From assembly GCF_900114915.1 (NCBI RefSeq), contig NZ_FOUS01000006.1, forward strand, positions 248,001-312,000: a stretch of DNA of 64,000 bases, in the 5' to 3' direction. A model generated the notes under the pieces. It searched no databases, was not told where the DNA came from, and saw nothing but the letters and a program-made list of their open reading frames with translations. Every line of letters begins with the position of its first letter. Within the stretch, counting starts at the first letter, position 1. This stretch comes from Bradyrhizobium sp. Rc3b. GTDB taxonomy: Bacteria > Pseudomonadota > Alphaproteobacteria > Rhizobiales > Xanthobacteraceae. A program made the translations under genes and the position numbers. Positions 45,887 to 54,386 of this stretch are shown piece by piece.

Positions 45887-47167
45887 TCAGACCTTGGAGA
45901 GATCAGCGCGCCGGTTGTCCTTCTTGTAGGGCGCCGGCGCCACCTTGGCGCGGATCTGCTTTTGCCGACGTCCGGGCTCGCCCCAGACCACGACGACCTC
46001 ATTGCCAATCTCGGAATGATCGACGTCGATGGTGCAGAGCGACAACATTTCGCGGAAGAAGTAGCTATATCCCCGCGACGTCGTCACGCCGACGTCCTTT
46101 CCGCCACTCAGCACGCGGTCGGCGTACATGAAGCCGCGCTGGTCGCGAGGCATCTCCATGTACTGGTACGGCTCATGCTCCTTCTGAAAGAGGGAGGCGT
46201 GCACGTCGGCCACGTCGTCTCCGTTCCAGACGAGCGTGCGGATCACGCGCTTTGGATGGGCAACTTCGTCCTCGAGCGCCGCGCGTCCGATGAAGTCATG
46301 ATCGAACTTGATGTTCTTGGCCCAGCCCAGCTCGACCGGGCTCCGGTACCAGTCACGGACGTCGTCCGACTGGAAGCTGCCTGCGATGTTGAAGGTCGAG
46401 GCGAACCCCGGCATCGCTGCGCGGAACTCATCCTGATACTCCTTCATGTCCTCGTCGAAGATCGCGGGCATGTAGTCGGTGACGATCGTGGGGAAGCAGG
46501 CCTCGAGATGGTTGATGAAGATCGCGCGGCCGCCGATCCGGCGCAGGCCGAATTCCTGGCCGGCAGCGACGATGGCGTCGTAGACGGCCGCCGCCTGCCC
46601 CATCGGCCCCTGAAGCTCGAAGCCGATCTCGCCGGACATGCCCTGCCGCAGCGCGAGCATCTTGCAGCCGGCAATCTCGATCTCGCCCGAATGCATGAAC
46701 TTGACGTCTCGCAGCGACTGCTTCGCGACCTTTTCAAGGAGCGCGAGCGATGTCGGCCCCTGGACCTGGAAATTGAACCAGTCATCGGCTGCGGACGTCA
46801 CCTTGTAGTCGCCGTGCCGGCGGATGTAGTCGACCCAGAATGTGCCGCGCCCGAACAACATGAACTCGTCTTCGGACAACCGCGTGAGGATGCCCTCGGC
46901 GATGACTTTTCCCTGCTTTGTCGTATGGACGACGTGCTTGGACTGACGGATGTCGAACTTCTGGAAGCTGTTGACGGAAGTATCCGAGAAAAGCTTCAGG
47001 GCATCGGGTCCCTTGAAGCGCCGCTCCCAGAGGAACGACCAGTCGCCGATGGCGCAGGTCTCCTTCCACGACATGCTCTCGTCGATCCAGTCGGTGTATT
47101 CGGGAAGGCCCCAACGCGAGGTGAAATAGCCTTCGGGGGTCTTGCGCATGCCCTTGGGGGTCAACAT
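45887..47167 (-). CDS. GcvT-fold tetrahydrofolate-dependent demethylase (LigM/DesA-like)
   Basis: This 426-residue protein belongs to the aminomethyltransferase (GcvT) fold. Segments resemble, from memory, the vanillate/syringate O-demethylases LigM and DesA of Sphingobium: DESMSWKETCAIGDWS, DTSVNSFQKF, ALRQGMSGEIGFELQGP, IAGSFQSDDVRDWYRSPVEL, NIKFDHDFIGRAALE and IGNEVVVVWGEP. Such enzymes move an aromatic methoxyl methyl group to THF, giving 5-methyl-THF. Its neighbours purU and folD process C1-THF, and the MFS gene fits aromatic uptake, which strengthens the call. GGAG lies 7 bases before the ATG. Other GcvT-like demethylases (sulfonium or N-methyl substrates) remain possible. No metF is present in the cluster. 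Confidence 0.75.
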   Translation of the reverse strand: MLTPKGMRKTPEGYFTSRWGLPEYTDWIDESMSWKETCAIGDWSFLWERRFKGPDALKLFSDTSVNSFQKFDIRQSKHVVHTTKQGKVIAEGILTRLSEDEFMLFGRGTFWVDYIRRHGDYKVTSAADDWFNFQVQGPTSLALLEKVAKQSLRDVKFMHSGEIEIAGCKMLALRQGMSGEIGFELQGPMGQAAAVYDAIVAAGQEFGLRRIGGRAIFINHLEACFPTIVTDYMPAIFDEDMKEYQDEFRAAMPGFASTFNIAGSFQSDDVRDWYRSPVELGWAKNIKFDHDFIGRAALEDEVAHPKRVIRTLVWNGDDVADVHASLFQKEHEPYQYMEMPRDQRGFMYADRVLSGGKDVGVTTSRGYSYFFREMLSLCTIDVDHSEIGNEVVVVWGEPGRRQKQIRAKVAPAPYKKDNRRADLSKV

Positions 47168-47183
47168 TGTCGTGCTCCGTTTC

Positions 47184-48056
47184 TCAATTGGAGAAGACGA
47201 TCGTTCGATCGCCGTTGATGATGACGCGGTCCTCGAGGAAGAGATGGACCGCGCGCGAGAGGACGCGCCGTTCGATGTCGCGCCCCTTCCGGACCAGATC
47301 GTCCGGCGTATCGCGGTGGCTGACGCGTTCGACGTCCTGTTCGATGATCGGACCTTCGTCCAGATCGCTCGTTGCGAAGTGCGCGGTCGCTCCGATGAGC
47401 TTCACGCCGCGCGCGTGCGCCTGGTGATAGGGTTTTGCGCCCTTGAACCCCGGCAGGAAGCTGTGGTGGATGTTTATGCAACGGCCATGGAGATGGCGCG
47501 AGAGATCATCCGAGAGGATCTGCATGTAACGCGCGAGAACGACGAGATCGGCATTCGTCGTCGCGACAAGCGCCTTGATCTGCGCTTCCTGCTCCATCTT
47601 CGTTTCCTTCGTAACCGGAAGGTGATGGAAAGGGATGTCGCCGACGAGGCTCACGGCAAGGGCCGAACGCGGATGGTTGGAAACGATCCCGACGACGTCC
47701 ATCTGGAGCTCGCCGAGCCTGTGGCGATAGAGGAGATCGCCCAGGCAGTGATCGAATTTGGAGACGAACAGGAGCACGCGCTTGCGTTCGGCCTGGGATC
47801 GGAGCTTCCACTCCATGCCGAACCTTCGGGCGATGATCTCAAGGCCTGCTCGCGCCTTCTGCGCGCCCTCGTCCGACAGCGTGACACCGACTCTCATGAA
47901 GAAGCGTTCGCTCATGATCTCGTCGACCTGCGCGGCCTCGATGATGTTGCCGCCGTTCTCGAACAGACAGCGCGAAACGTCGGCCACGATCCCGGGCACA
48001 TCGCGGCATGACAGGGTCAGGATGTATTGAGAGCTTCCAGCAAGTTCAGGCTGCAT
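47184..48056 (-). CDS. purU: Formyltetrahydrofolate deformylase PurU
   Basis: This 290-residue enzyme hydrolyses 10-formyl-THF to formate and THF. It has an N-terminal ACT domain (about 10-85, ILTLSCRDVPGIVADVSRCL) and a formyltransferase-type catalytic domain (about 92-280) with INIHHSFLPGFKGAKPYHQA and the catalytic Asp in TSDLDEGPIIEQD. It is the first gene of the cluster, 16 bases before the demethylase-like gene. Together with FolD it would regenerate free THF and release the C1 unit as formate. The ATG opening MQPELAGSSQ was chosen. Confidence 0.93.
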   Translation of the reverse strand: MQPELAGSSQYILTLSCRDVPGIVADVSRCLFENGGNIIEAAQVDEIMSERFFMRVGVTLSDEGAQKARAGLEIIARRFGMEWKLRSQAERKRVLLFVSKFDHCLGDLLYRHRLGELQMDVVGIVSNHPRSALAVSLVGDIPFHHLPVTKETKMEQEAQIKALVATTNADLVVLARYMQILSDDLSRHLHGRCINIHHSFLPGFKGAKPYHQAHARGVKLIGATAHFATSDLDEGPIIEQDVERVSHRDTPDDLVRKGRDIERRVLSRAVHLFLEDRVIINGDRTIVFSN

Positions 48057-48249
48057 CTGCGGACGATTCCTCGCGCCACGCGCGGTCGTGCTCCGACGCA
48101 CCGACGGGGTGAGCGGATGTGGGAGAGGTTGAGAGGCGGACTGAGGAAGGGGACCGGACCAGCCTGTGCGGCCGGCGACCTACGGCTTTGATTTCACTCC
48201 CAAAGTCGCCCTGCGGGCGTTGCAGGAGACCATCGCGCATAAAGCCGTC

Positions 48250-48273
48250 ATTGAAAATCCGGTATTATTCAAT
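48250..48273. promoter_or_regulatory. Candidate LysR operator in the purU/lysR divergent promoter
   Basis: ATTGAA at 48250-48255 and TTCAAT at 48268-48273 form an interrupted perfect 6-bp dyad with a 12-base AT-rich spacer. It lies 16 bases upstream of the lysR start and about 195 bases upstream of purU. The symmetry and AT-rich setting fit a LysR-type binding site (T-N11-A class) that would repress lysR and activate the divergent cluster. Confidence 0.5.
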
Positions 48274-48289
48274 ACAAGCTATCAATGTG

Positions 48290-49297
48290 ATGGATATCAG
48301 ACGGCTCGACCTGAACCTTCTTCTGCTGCTCGACGGGCTCTTCCGCACCCAGAACCTGTCGGCGCTCTCCCGTGAGCTCGGAATGAGCCAGCCAATGGCC
48401 AGCACCGGTCTGCGCAAGCTGCGGGATTTCTTTGGCGATCCGCTGTTTCTTTCGACCGGGCGCGGCATGCGGCCAACGCCCTTCGCGGAGTCAATCGCCG
48501 AAGCCGTGCGGACAGTGCTGTCCACCGTCGATCAGCAGATACTCCGCAAGCCCCGTTTCGTGCCGGAAGACAGCGACCGCGTGTTCACGGTCACAACCTC
48601 GGATATCGGCGTCCTGATTTTCATCCCGCCGATCCTCCAACGCATTCGCAGCATGGCTCCCGGAGCGAGCTTGCGGTGCCTGCCGACGTCGCACGAGGAT
48701 CTGGAAGACGCGCTCGAAAGCGGCGAGATCGATCTGGCGATAGGCTATTTTCCGGACCTCGTCGGTCCGAACATCGTGACGGAGGATCTGTTCGATCATC
48801 CCTTCACCAGCATCGTCCGCAAGGATCATCCAACGATCGGTGACACCCTCTCGCTCGAACAGTTTCTCGCCGCGGACCATATCGTCGTAAACCAGCAGGG
48901 GCGCAGTCAGGAGATCTTCGAAAGGCGCGTTCGCGAGCTCAAGCTCCAACGCCGCGTCGTGCTGCACCTGCCGCATTTCATGAGCGTGCCGCAATTGATT
49001 GCGACGAGCGACATGATCTCCACCGTGCCGTTCTCGCTCGGGGCCTGGTACGCGAACGCGGGGCTGAAGCTGCTGCCCCCGCCGGTCTCGATACCTCTCA
49101 TCGAGTTGAAGCAGCACTGGCACCGGCGGATGGACAACGAACCCGCCGTGCGATGGCTTCAAACGATCGTGGCCGAGGAGCTCCGGGACCGCGACCCCGC
49201 GCTGGCGATGTCGGCCGATTATGCCAAGTCGCGGGCCAAAGCCGCGGCACCCATCGCCGGGCGGTCTGCGGCAACGACGACGTCACGGCGGCGGTAA
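48290..49297 (+). CDS. LysR-family regulator, NahR/LinR/NodD subgroup
   Basis: This 335-residue regulator has an N-terminal winged helix (MDIRRLDLNLLLLLDGLFRT, helix-turn-helix LSRELGMSQPMASTGLRKLR) and a periplasmic-binding-like effector domain at about 90-300. The opening RDLNLL-type segment and DPLFLSTGRGMRPTPFAE are typical of the subgroup that senses aromatic acids or phenolics. The C terminus is a basic Ala/Ser/Thr/Arg tail of about 25 residues. It is divergent from purU, so it very probably controls the demethylation cluster and itself. The ATG at 48290 gives the family N terminus; the frame upstream is non-coding. Confidence 0.9.
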   Translation: MDIRRLDLNLLLLLDGLFRTQNLSALSRELGMSQPMASTGLRKLRDFFGDPLFLSTGRGMRPTPFAESIAEAVRTVLSTVDQQILRKPRFVPEDSDRVFTVTTSDIGVLIFIPPILQRIRSMAPGASLRCLPTSHEDLEDALESGEIDLAIGYFPDLVGPNIVTEDLFDHPFTSIVRKDHPTIGDTLSLEQFLAADHIVVNQQGRSQEIFERRVRELKLQRRVVLHLPHFMSVPQLIATSDMISTVPFSLGAWYANAGLKLLPPPVSIPLIELKQHWHRRMDNEPAVRWLQTIVAEELRDRDPALAMSADYAKSRAKAAAPIAGRSAATTTSRRR

Positions 49298-49299
49298 GC

Positions 49300-49342
49300 G
49301 CGCGTCACGAAGAGTTCACCATTTGGAGGAAACCGCGCCAGT
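49300..49342. repeat. Dispersed repeat, copy 1
   Basis: GCGCGTCACGAAGAGTTCAC at 49300-49319, followed by a GGAAACCGCGCCAGTC segment, is nearly repeated at 54648-54688 (GCGCGTCACGAAGAGTTCAC then GGAACCGCGCCAATC). Both copies lie just after or between genes. Other copies would be expected elsewhere in the chromosome. Confidence 0.5.
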
Positions 49343-49506
49343 CCGCGCGTACCGGCTACATCAGCGGGGAAAATGTAGTGAACGCGGTCTTGGCATTTAA
49401 CGCTGCTGGAAAGATCAAGACCCTGAGCTGTGGTCCGCCAGCACCAACTCATGCGTCATGTCGTCTTTGACGCGGTGCCTTTCAATGAGGGGCGCCGGCG
49501 ACCATT

Positions 49507-49722
49507 TCATCCATATTCCGGTGCCAGACGCCAGCTCGCGGCGCGGGTGGCCGGCTCGTCGACCCAGGCTTCCCGCGCGAACCATGCGTGATCGGTGCGG
49601 CAGATCGGACACCGGGTGCGGGAGAAAAACACCGCGCGGCGTCCAAAGCTCTCGCGATCGGTCTTGATGCCGGTGGGAATCGCGTGTCCGGTTTGTGGAC
49701 ATTTGACCATGACCATTCCCAT
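49507..49722 (-). CDS. Small zinc-ribbon-like protein
   Basis: This 71-residue protein begins MGMVMVKCPQTGHAIPTGIK and contains TRCPICRTDHAWFAREAW. Cys8 and the CPIC pair (Cys38, Cys41) with a nearby His suggest a small metal-binding knuckle. I recall similar short proteins in Bradyrhizobium without known function. GGGAGG lies 5 bases before the ATG at 49722, which decides the start. It is monocistronic, between lysR and the phasin gene. Confidence 0.65.
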   Translation of the reverse strand: MGMVMVKCPQTGHAIPTGIKTDRESFGRRAVFFSRTRCPICRTDHAWFAREAWVDEPATRAASWRLAPEYG

Positions 49723-49931
49723 GTTGCCCTCCCTTGCGATTTGTCTTTGTTGTGGTTTGCAGAAAAACACCGGCCGGCTGGAATGCGCCTCTCGTCGGTG
49801 CGAGGCCTGAGAGGCATCGCGCACCTTGTTGGTCGAGCATGGGGCAGTGGGGCGTGCTCGCTCAGTTGGGCGTGTTCCAACCAGCCGGATCTCCTCCTCA
49901 GACGAATCCGAATGTGAAATTGAACGCGCTT

Positions 49932-50399
49932 TTAGCCGCCTGGGTGGAGGACCCTGGTGAAATGCTTCCTGATCGGCTCACCCGTTTCCGTCGCGAGCTT
50001 CTGGGCAAGCGCCCACAATTCCCTGTTCTGGTCAGAGGCGGTGTCGAAAGCCTTGCGCGCTTGCGCCGCCGACAATGTATAGGCATCGGTCGCGGACTTG
50101 CTGCCGAACAGATCGACGAAGAAATCGAGCGCAGAAGCGGCATTGGCGTTTGAGATTTCGAACACCTTGAGCCCGTAGTCGGTCGTGCATCTCGCATTGC
50201 TCGAATAGGTCTCACGCAGCGCCTGCGTCATTTCTTCCGATGCGGCCTTGATCTTCTCGCAGCCTTCCCGTGCGCGGGCGAGGCCCTGCTCGGCAAGCTC
50301 GCGCCCCACGCCGGGCAACACGACCTTCGAGAAATCCAACCATGGCATCGCGAAAACGTTCGTTCCGTTCGGCGGTAGTTTCGTTTGGCTTTCAGTCAC
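49932..50399 (-). CDS. Phasin family protein
   Basis: This 155-residue helical protein has the phasin pattern: GCEKIKAASEEMTQALRETY, VFEISNANAASALDFFVDLF and a C-terminal amphipathic stretch (RELWALAQKLATETGEPIRK). Phasins bind polyhydroxyalkanoate granules; this form is frequent in Bradyrhizobium. The start is GTG, with AAAGGA 8 bases upstream. It is a different subtype from the phasin at 40336-40848. No pha genes are adjacent. Confidence 0.8.
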   Translation of the reverse strand: MTESQTKLPPNGTNVFAMPWLDFSKVVLPGVGRELAEQGLARAREGCEKIKAASEEMTQALRETYSSNARCTTDYGLKVFEISNANAASALDFFVDLFGSKSATDAYTLSAAQARKAFDTASDQNRELWALAQKLATETGEPIRKHFTRVLHPGG

Positions 50400-51214
50400 G
50401 CAACATTTCCTTTCTCAAGCGAAAGCACTCCTCGCAACGCTCGCTTGCGTCACGAGAGCTCACGCTCTGTGTTCGATCAGATTTTGGATGAGCCTTGATC
50501 TAGCCCCGACCCGCCACGACTTTGTGCTGCGAGAAGCGGGAAGTCGGTTCGGTTTGTGACTCTCGCTCAAACTTTTTTTGGGATTGTCAACACAGACGAA
50601 GGTATGTCGGGGAGTGACTGTGCATAACTGGGATATCGCAAGGGGCAGGAAGTTCCTTCCTTAGCGCAAGCCTTGCAAAGGAGCCCCGGCTGGCTGCGTC
50701 GGGATGCGCTACGTTTGCGCAAGAACGGACATCACGCGACGTGCCTGCAACGGTAGCTTGCAAGCCTCAAGCCGCCTGCCCTTCTGCTTCACCCTGCCTA
50801 TCGCTCACGGGCCACTTTCGGACAAACGAAACCGGCGGAGTGTGCTGGCGGAGTTCCTGAACGGTCCTTTCAGTAGCTTGTGCTCATCATCGCGTAGATC
50901 GCGCCGATCGCGGTGAAAGGCATGGTTCGCCCAACTCTCTCACCGCAGCGTTTGCCGCGCTCCGGAAATTGGAACACCTTATGGTGTTACCCATACGCAT
51001 TTTGCAATTGTGCCACATAGCGCTTGAATCTAAGTCCTGAATGATGGCGTAAGGCAAAACGCGCCTCGCGGTCGCGTGTGTTCGGAGTTTTATTTTTGAA
51101 ATTGAGAGCTTCCGCAGCTGAATTGGATTTCGGAGCGCGAGGCGTACGCGGTTTCAAACAAAGTTCGAGTTTGCCGTCCTATGCCGCTCGAAATGCGGTT
51201 CGCGGTGGGCTACC
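50400..51214. other. Long intergenic region, no gene seen
   Basis: This 815-base stretch has lower GC and no believable reading frame on either strand. A T7 run sits at about 50572, and AT-rich DNA at 51000-51120 probably holds the promoter of the Crp/Fnr gene. No tRNA-like or clear hairpin structure was found by eye. A small RNA cannot be excluded. Confidence 0.5.
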
Positions 51215-51928
51215 GTGACGCATCCCAGCGGAATTGGTAACCGACTTCTCGCCGCCCTACCGGCGGCAGATCTCGGTCTGCTAGCACCCGAGCTGGAGAT
51301 GGTCGCGCTCGATCGGGACGCGGTCATCTCGCGGGCGGGTGACCAGACCGAGCACGTCCTCTTCCCTCATAGTGGGGCCATTTCGGTGATGATCGACATG
51401 GCGAACGGGGAGACGGTCGCCAGCGCTGCGATAGGGCGCGAGGGAGCAGTAGGCACCCTTTCCGTGCTGGGGCCGTCCCCTGCGGCCCTTACCGCCATCG
51501 TTCGTGCCGCCGGCACCGCCTCGCGGATTCCCGTATCGCGATTCCACGCGGCTTTTAGCCGTAGCCCCGCGATCCGCCACGCTGTCCAGCTTCACTTCAA
51601 GGCGATGCTGATACAGCTACAAATCGGCGGAGCCTGCAATGCGCTGCATCCGGTCCAAGCCCGCATGGCACGCTGGCTGCTCCATCTTCACGACCGCGTC
51701 GACCACGACGTCCTCCCGCTCACGCAGGAGACGCTTTCGCAAATACTGGGTGTGCGACGGACGACGGTGACGCTCCTGATGCGCAATCTGCGTGCTTCCG
51801 GAGCGATCAGATCCGAACGGCGAGGCGAAATCGAGATCGACCCATCGCGGCTCGCAGAGGTGGCGTGCGAATGCCGCGACACCATGCGTCTCGAAGTCGA
51901 CGATATCTTTTCTATCGATCCAGCCTGA
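51215..51928 (+). CDS. Crp/Fnr family transcriptional regulator
   Basis: This 237-residue regulator has a cyclic-nucleotide-binding-like beta barrel (about 10-130, with VLFPHSGAISVMIDMANGET and GREGAVGTLSVLG) and a helix-turn-helix (about 165-215, LTQETLSQILGVRRTTVTLL). It has no FNR-type N-terminal cysteine cluster, and the cAMP-contact Arg/Glu pattern is poorly kept, so its signal is unknown. The start is GTG at 51215, with only a weak GGTGGG before it. It stands alone after a long gene-less region. Confidence 0.88.
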   Translation: MTHPSGIGNRLLAALPAADLGLLAPELEMVALDRDAVISRAGDQTEHVLFPHSGAISVMIDMANGETVASAAIGREGAVGTLSVLGPSPAALTAIVRAAGTASRIPVSRFHAAFSRSPAIRHAVQLHFKAMLIQLQIGGACNALHPVQARMARWLLHLHDRVDHDVLPLTQETLSQILGVRRTTVTLLMRNLRASGAIRSERRGEIEIDPSRLAEVACECRDTMRLEVDDIFSIDPA

Positions 51929-52074
51929 ACTCGCGTTTGGTTCTGCCGAGGCTCATTTGACCGTGACGATGACCGGTTTAGCCCGAAGAGCCGACGCCAG
52001 AGCGAGGAACGACATCCGGCGCCAGGGGCCAGAGGTCGACAAGGCGCGCGGGCTGTTGTCGTCGCAGCGCCTGA

Positions 52075-52500
52075 TTACCGCTCCTCGGTCGGATGCACCC
52101 ATTTGTAGGGCGTGATGCTTTGCGTGGCCGTCAGCTTGATCATGTGGACGGGCGGCGCGGAACGTCCCTTTCGGCACGACCGGCACTTGAGCGAGGCTTC
52201 CAGCTTCCAGATCGGCGTATCGCGGGGACGGCGGATTGCGTCGAGCGGCAGGCTCGCACGCGCCTTGCACCTGTTGCACTCGACCTCGAGCCAGCCCATG
52301 CCGCCGTTCAGGCATTGGCCGATCGTCGGCGAGGGCTGCGAGGGACCACCGTAACCTTCCATGCGGACCGACCAGGCTTCGGCTTCGGCCCGATCAGCCT
52401 CGCGAACCGCCTTCCTGGCCTCCTCGCGCGCGTGCTTGGCCGAAATTTCCGCACCCAGAATCCGGCCGCTCCAGATGACCTCGCGTGATTTGGTGCTCAT
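52075..52500 (-). CDS. Conserved hypothetical zinc-ribbon protein
   Basis: This 141-residue soluble protein has a charged helical N terminus (about 20-45) and a C-terminal domain with two CxxC knuckles, CNRC (Cys75, Cys78) and CRSC (Cys106, Cys109), about 28 residues apart, consistent with one zinc site. The stretch LDAIRRPRDTPIWKLEASL between them is strongly conserved in related proteins I recall from Bradyrhizobium. No function is known. Confidence 0.75.
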   Translation of the reverse strand: MSTKSREVIWSGRILGAEISAKHAREEARKAVREADRAEAEAWSVRMEGYGGPSQPSPTIGQCLNGGMGWLEVECNRCKARASLPLDAIRRPRDTPIWKLEASLKCRSCRKGRSAPPVHMIKLTATQSITPYKWVHPTEER

Positions 52501-52776
52501 GCCGTCATCAAAGCTGCGCCCGACGGCGCTGGCAAATTATCGATCGCTAGTAGGTTGGATCCGCAATTCGATACTGCGGGTCGTGGGTGTGGAAAACCGA
52601 GGCTGAAGATCCCGTGGCGAAGCCGCGGCGCCGAGGGCTTGGCGTGGCACCGAAGGCCTGGCATGGCAGCAGCTGTCAGGCGACAGTAGGACGCAACTTC
52701 AAATCGCTTGCGCCGTTGAAGCCGCGCGTCTCGCGAGTTATCGATCCACCAAACCCGCCTTCCATCGGAGGAATGC

Positions 52777-53184
52777 ATGAGCACCATCACCGGCGGCTGT
52801 CACTGCGGCGCAATCCGTTACGAGGTCGAGGGCGAGGCGATCGTGCATGCGCTGTGCCACTGCCGCGATTGCCGGCTCCACGCCGGCGCTCCGGTGGTCG
52901 GCTGGACGATGTATGCGGAGAGCGCGCTCAAGGTGACCAAGGGCGAGCCGAAGGTGTACCGCTCCTCTGAACATGTCCGGCGGCACTTTTGCGCCAATTG
53001 CGGCACCGGCCTGTTCTACGACAATGCCAGCCTGATGCCCGGGATCATCGATATCCAGAGCGCGACCTATGACGATCCCGAGGCCGTGCCGCCGACGATG
53101 CACATCCAGGTCGCCGAGCGCCTGCGCTGGATGGAGCACGCGCACGAACTGCCGACGTTCGACCGCTTTCCGCCGCAGCCGTAA
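52777..53184 (+). CDS. GFA family zinc-binding protein
   Basis: This 135-residue protein has the glutathione-dependent formaldehyde-activating (GFA/Mss4-like) fold. Its cysteines are GGCHCGAIRY (Cys8, Cys10), CHCRDC (Cys27, 29, 32) and CANCGTGLF (Cys72, 75), the two-zinc pattern of the family. Family members include Gfa, which speeds the addition of formaldehyde to glutathione, but most have unknown substrates. GGAGG lies upstream of the ATG. It converges with the DUF1259 gene. Confidence 0.88.
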   Translation: MSTITGGCHCGAIRYEVEGEAIVHALCHCRDCRLHAGAPVVGWTMYAESALKVTKGEPKVYRSSEHVRRHFCANCGTGLFYDNASLMPGIIDIQSATYDDPEAVPPTMHIQVAERLRWMEHAHELPTFDRFPPQP

Positions 53185-53218
53185 GCGGCGAGACATCATC
53201 GCCGGCTCGGCCTCGCCG

Positions 53219-54106
53219 TCAGCCTTTCGTGCTTGCAGTCTTGTCCAGCGCGGCGCGCAGGCCGTTCGCGAGCTTGACCGCGTCGTCATTGGCCCAGAAG
53301 TGCATGAAGAACAGTCGCGGCTGCTCGTCCAGCATATGGCTATGCAGCGCCGTGACCTCGATGCCGTGCGTGCGCAGCGCCACGATGACCGGATTCACCT
53401 CGTCGCTGGTCAGCACGAAATCGCCGGTGATGGCGGCCTTGCCTGCTCCGGTCGGCTGGAAGTTGATGGCGATCGCAACGCCCATCGCACCGACGGGGGT
53501 CAGCAGCATGCCGTCCTCCGTGATCGGGTCGCGCCGCTTGACGTTGAACTGGTAGACGCCGCCGTTGGCCTGCCCCTTGACGCCGATGACCTGATCGAGC
53601 TTTGCAGTGTCGAGGTCGATGGCAGGCGGCGGGCCCGCCGGCGCCGCGACCGTCAAGGGGGTTTTGCTTTCGGCCAGCGCATCGTGGATCGCCGAGGCCA
53701 GCTTGACGGGATCGCCGTGTCCGGCGACGTGCATGTAAAACGTCGCCGGGCTCGCACGCAGCAGATGATTATGCACGGCGGTGATCTCGATACCGCTCGC
53801 GATCATCTTCGCCATCACGGGCTTGATCTCAGTCTCGAGGAGCACGAGATCGCCCATGACCATGGCACCGCCATGCGCGGGCTTGAACGCGAGCCAGCCG
53901 CCGAGCGCCAGCGCCGGCTTGATCGTCACCCCGTCCAAAGTCACGGTGAGATCGGTGCGAGGAAAGCCGTAGCGGTGGACATCGTCCGCAACGACGGGCT
54001 TGCGGCCCAGTGTTTCATCGACCTTCTTCCAGTCGAGGTCCTGCGCATGGGCGCTCGCGATGAAGCAGGCACCGACGCCGATCAGTGCCAAAATTGTCTT
54101 TCGCAT
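53219..54106 (-). CDS. DUF1259 (LppY/LpqO) exported protein
   Basis: This 295-residue protein has a signal peptide (about 1-21, cut near AHAQ) and two homologous DUF1259 halves (about 25-145 and 160-285). Each half carries a matching histidine motif, ITAVHNHLL and VTALHSHML, and a following FYMHVAGHGDPVKLA or FFMHFWANDDAVKLA segment, so the protein is an internal duplication. The histidines could bind metal. It is preceded on the same strand by the 77-residue PepSY-like gene, 46 bases away, suggesting one transcript. Confidence 0.86.
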   Translation of the reverse strand: MRKTILALIGVGACFIASAHAQDLDWKKVDETLGRKPVVADDVHRYGFPRTDLTVTLDGVTIKPALALGGWLAFKPAHGGAMVMGDLVLLETEIKPVMAKMIASGIEITAVHNHLLRASPATFYMHVAGHGDPVKLASAIHDALAESKTPLTVAAPAGPPPAIDLDTAKLDQVIGVKGQANGGVYQFNVKRRDPITEDGMLLTPVGAMGVAIAINFQPTGAGKAAITGDFVLTSDEVNPVIVALRTHGIEVTALHSHMLDEQPRLFFMHFWANDDAVKLANGLRAALDKTASTKG

Positions 54107-54152
54107 TGAACTGCTCCCTAAGCTTGGATTTCAGGCTCCTGTGCCCCGGGGT

Positions 54153-54386
54153 TCACTTCTGCTCCTTGATCTGGCCGGCGCTGTCGACGACGAGCCGCAC
54201 GTCCTTGCCGTTCTTCACGGCTTTTGCGGTCGTGCCCTCGGCGGTCGATTTGATGTCGCTGACCTGCGTGTAGCCGGCCGCCTGGATTTTGGCGACGACC
54301 TCCTCTTGTGTCAGAGCCCGTGCGCTCGACAGCCCGCTGGCGATCGCCAGAAAGAGGATTGTGTGAAAGATGACCCTTCTCCGCAT
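54153..54386 (-). CDS. Small exported PepSY-like protein
   Basis: This 77-residue protein has a signal peptide (MRRRVIFHTILFLAIASGLS, cut near ARA) and a short mature domain, TQEEVVAKIQAAGYTQVSDI followed by TTAKAVKNGKDVRLVVDSAG. This resembles half of a PepSY domain, which often regulates periplasmic enzymes. A GGAG lies about 6 bases before the ATG. It probably leads the transcript that includes the DUF1259 gene. Confidence 0.7.
   Translation of the reverse strand: MRRRVIFHTILFLAIASGLSSARALTQEEVVAKIQAAGYTQVSDIKSTAEGTTAKAVKNGKDVRLVVDSAGQIKEQK

Noticed and set aside
50704..50916. A 70-residue plus-strand frame before the Crp/Fnr gene
   Set aside because: No ribosome binding site, ends in an Arg/Ser run, and has no recognisable feature.
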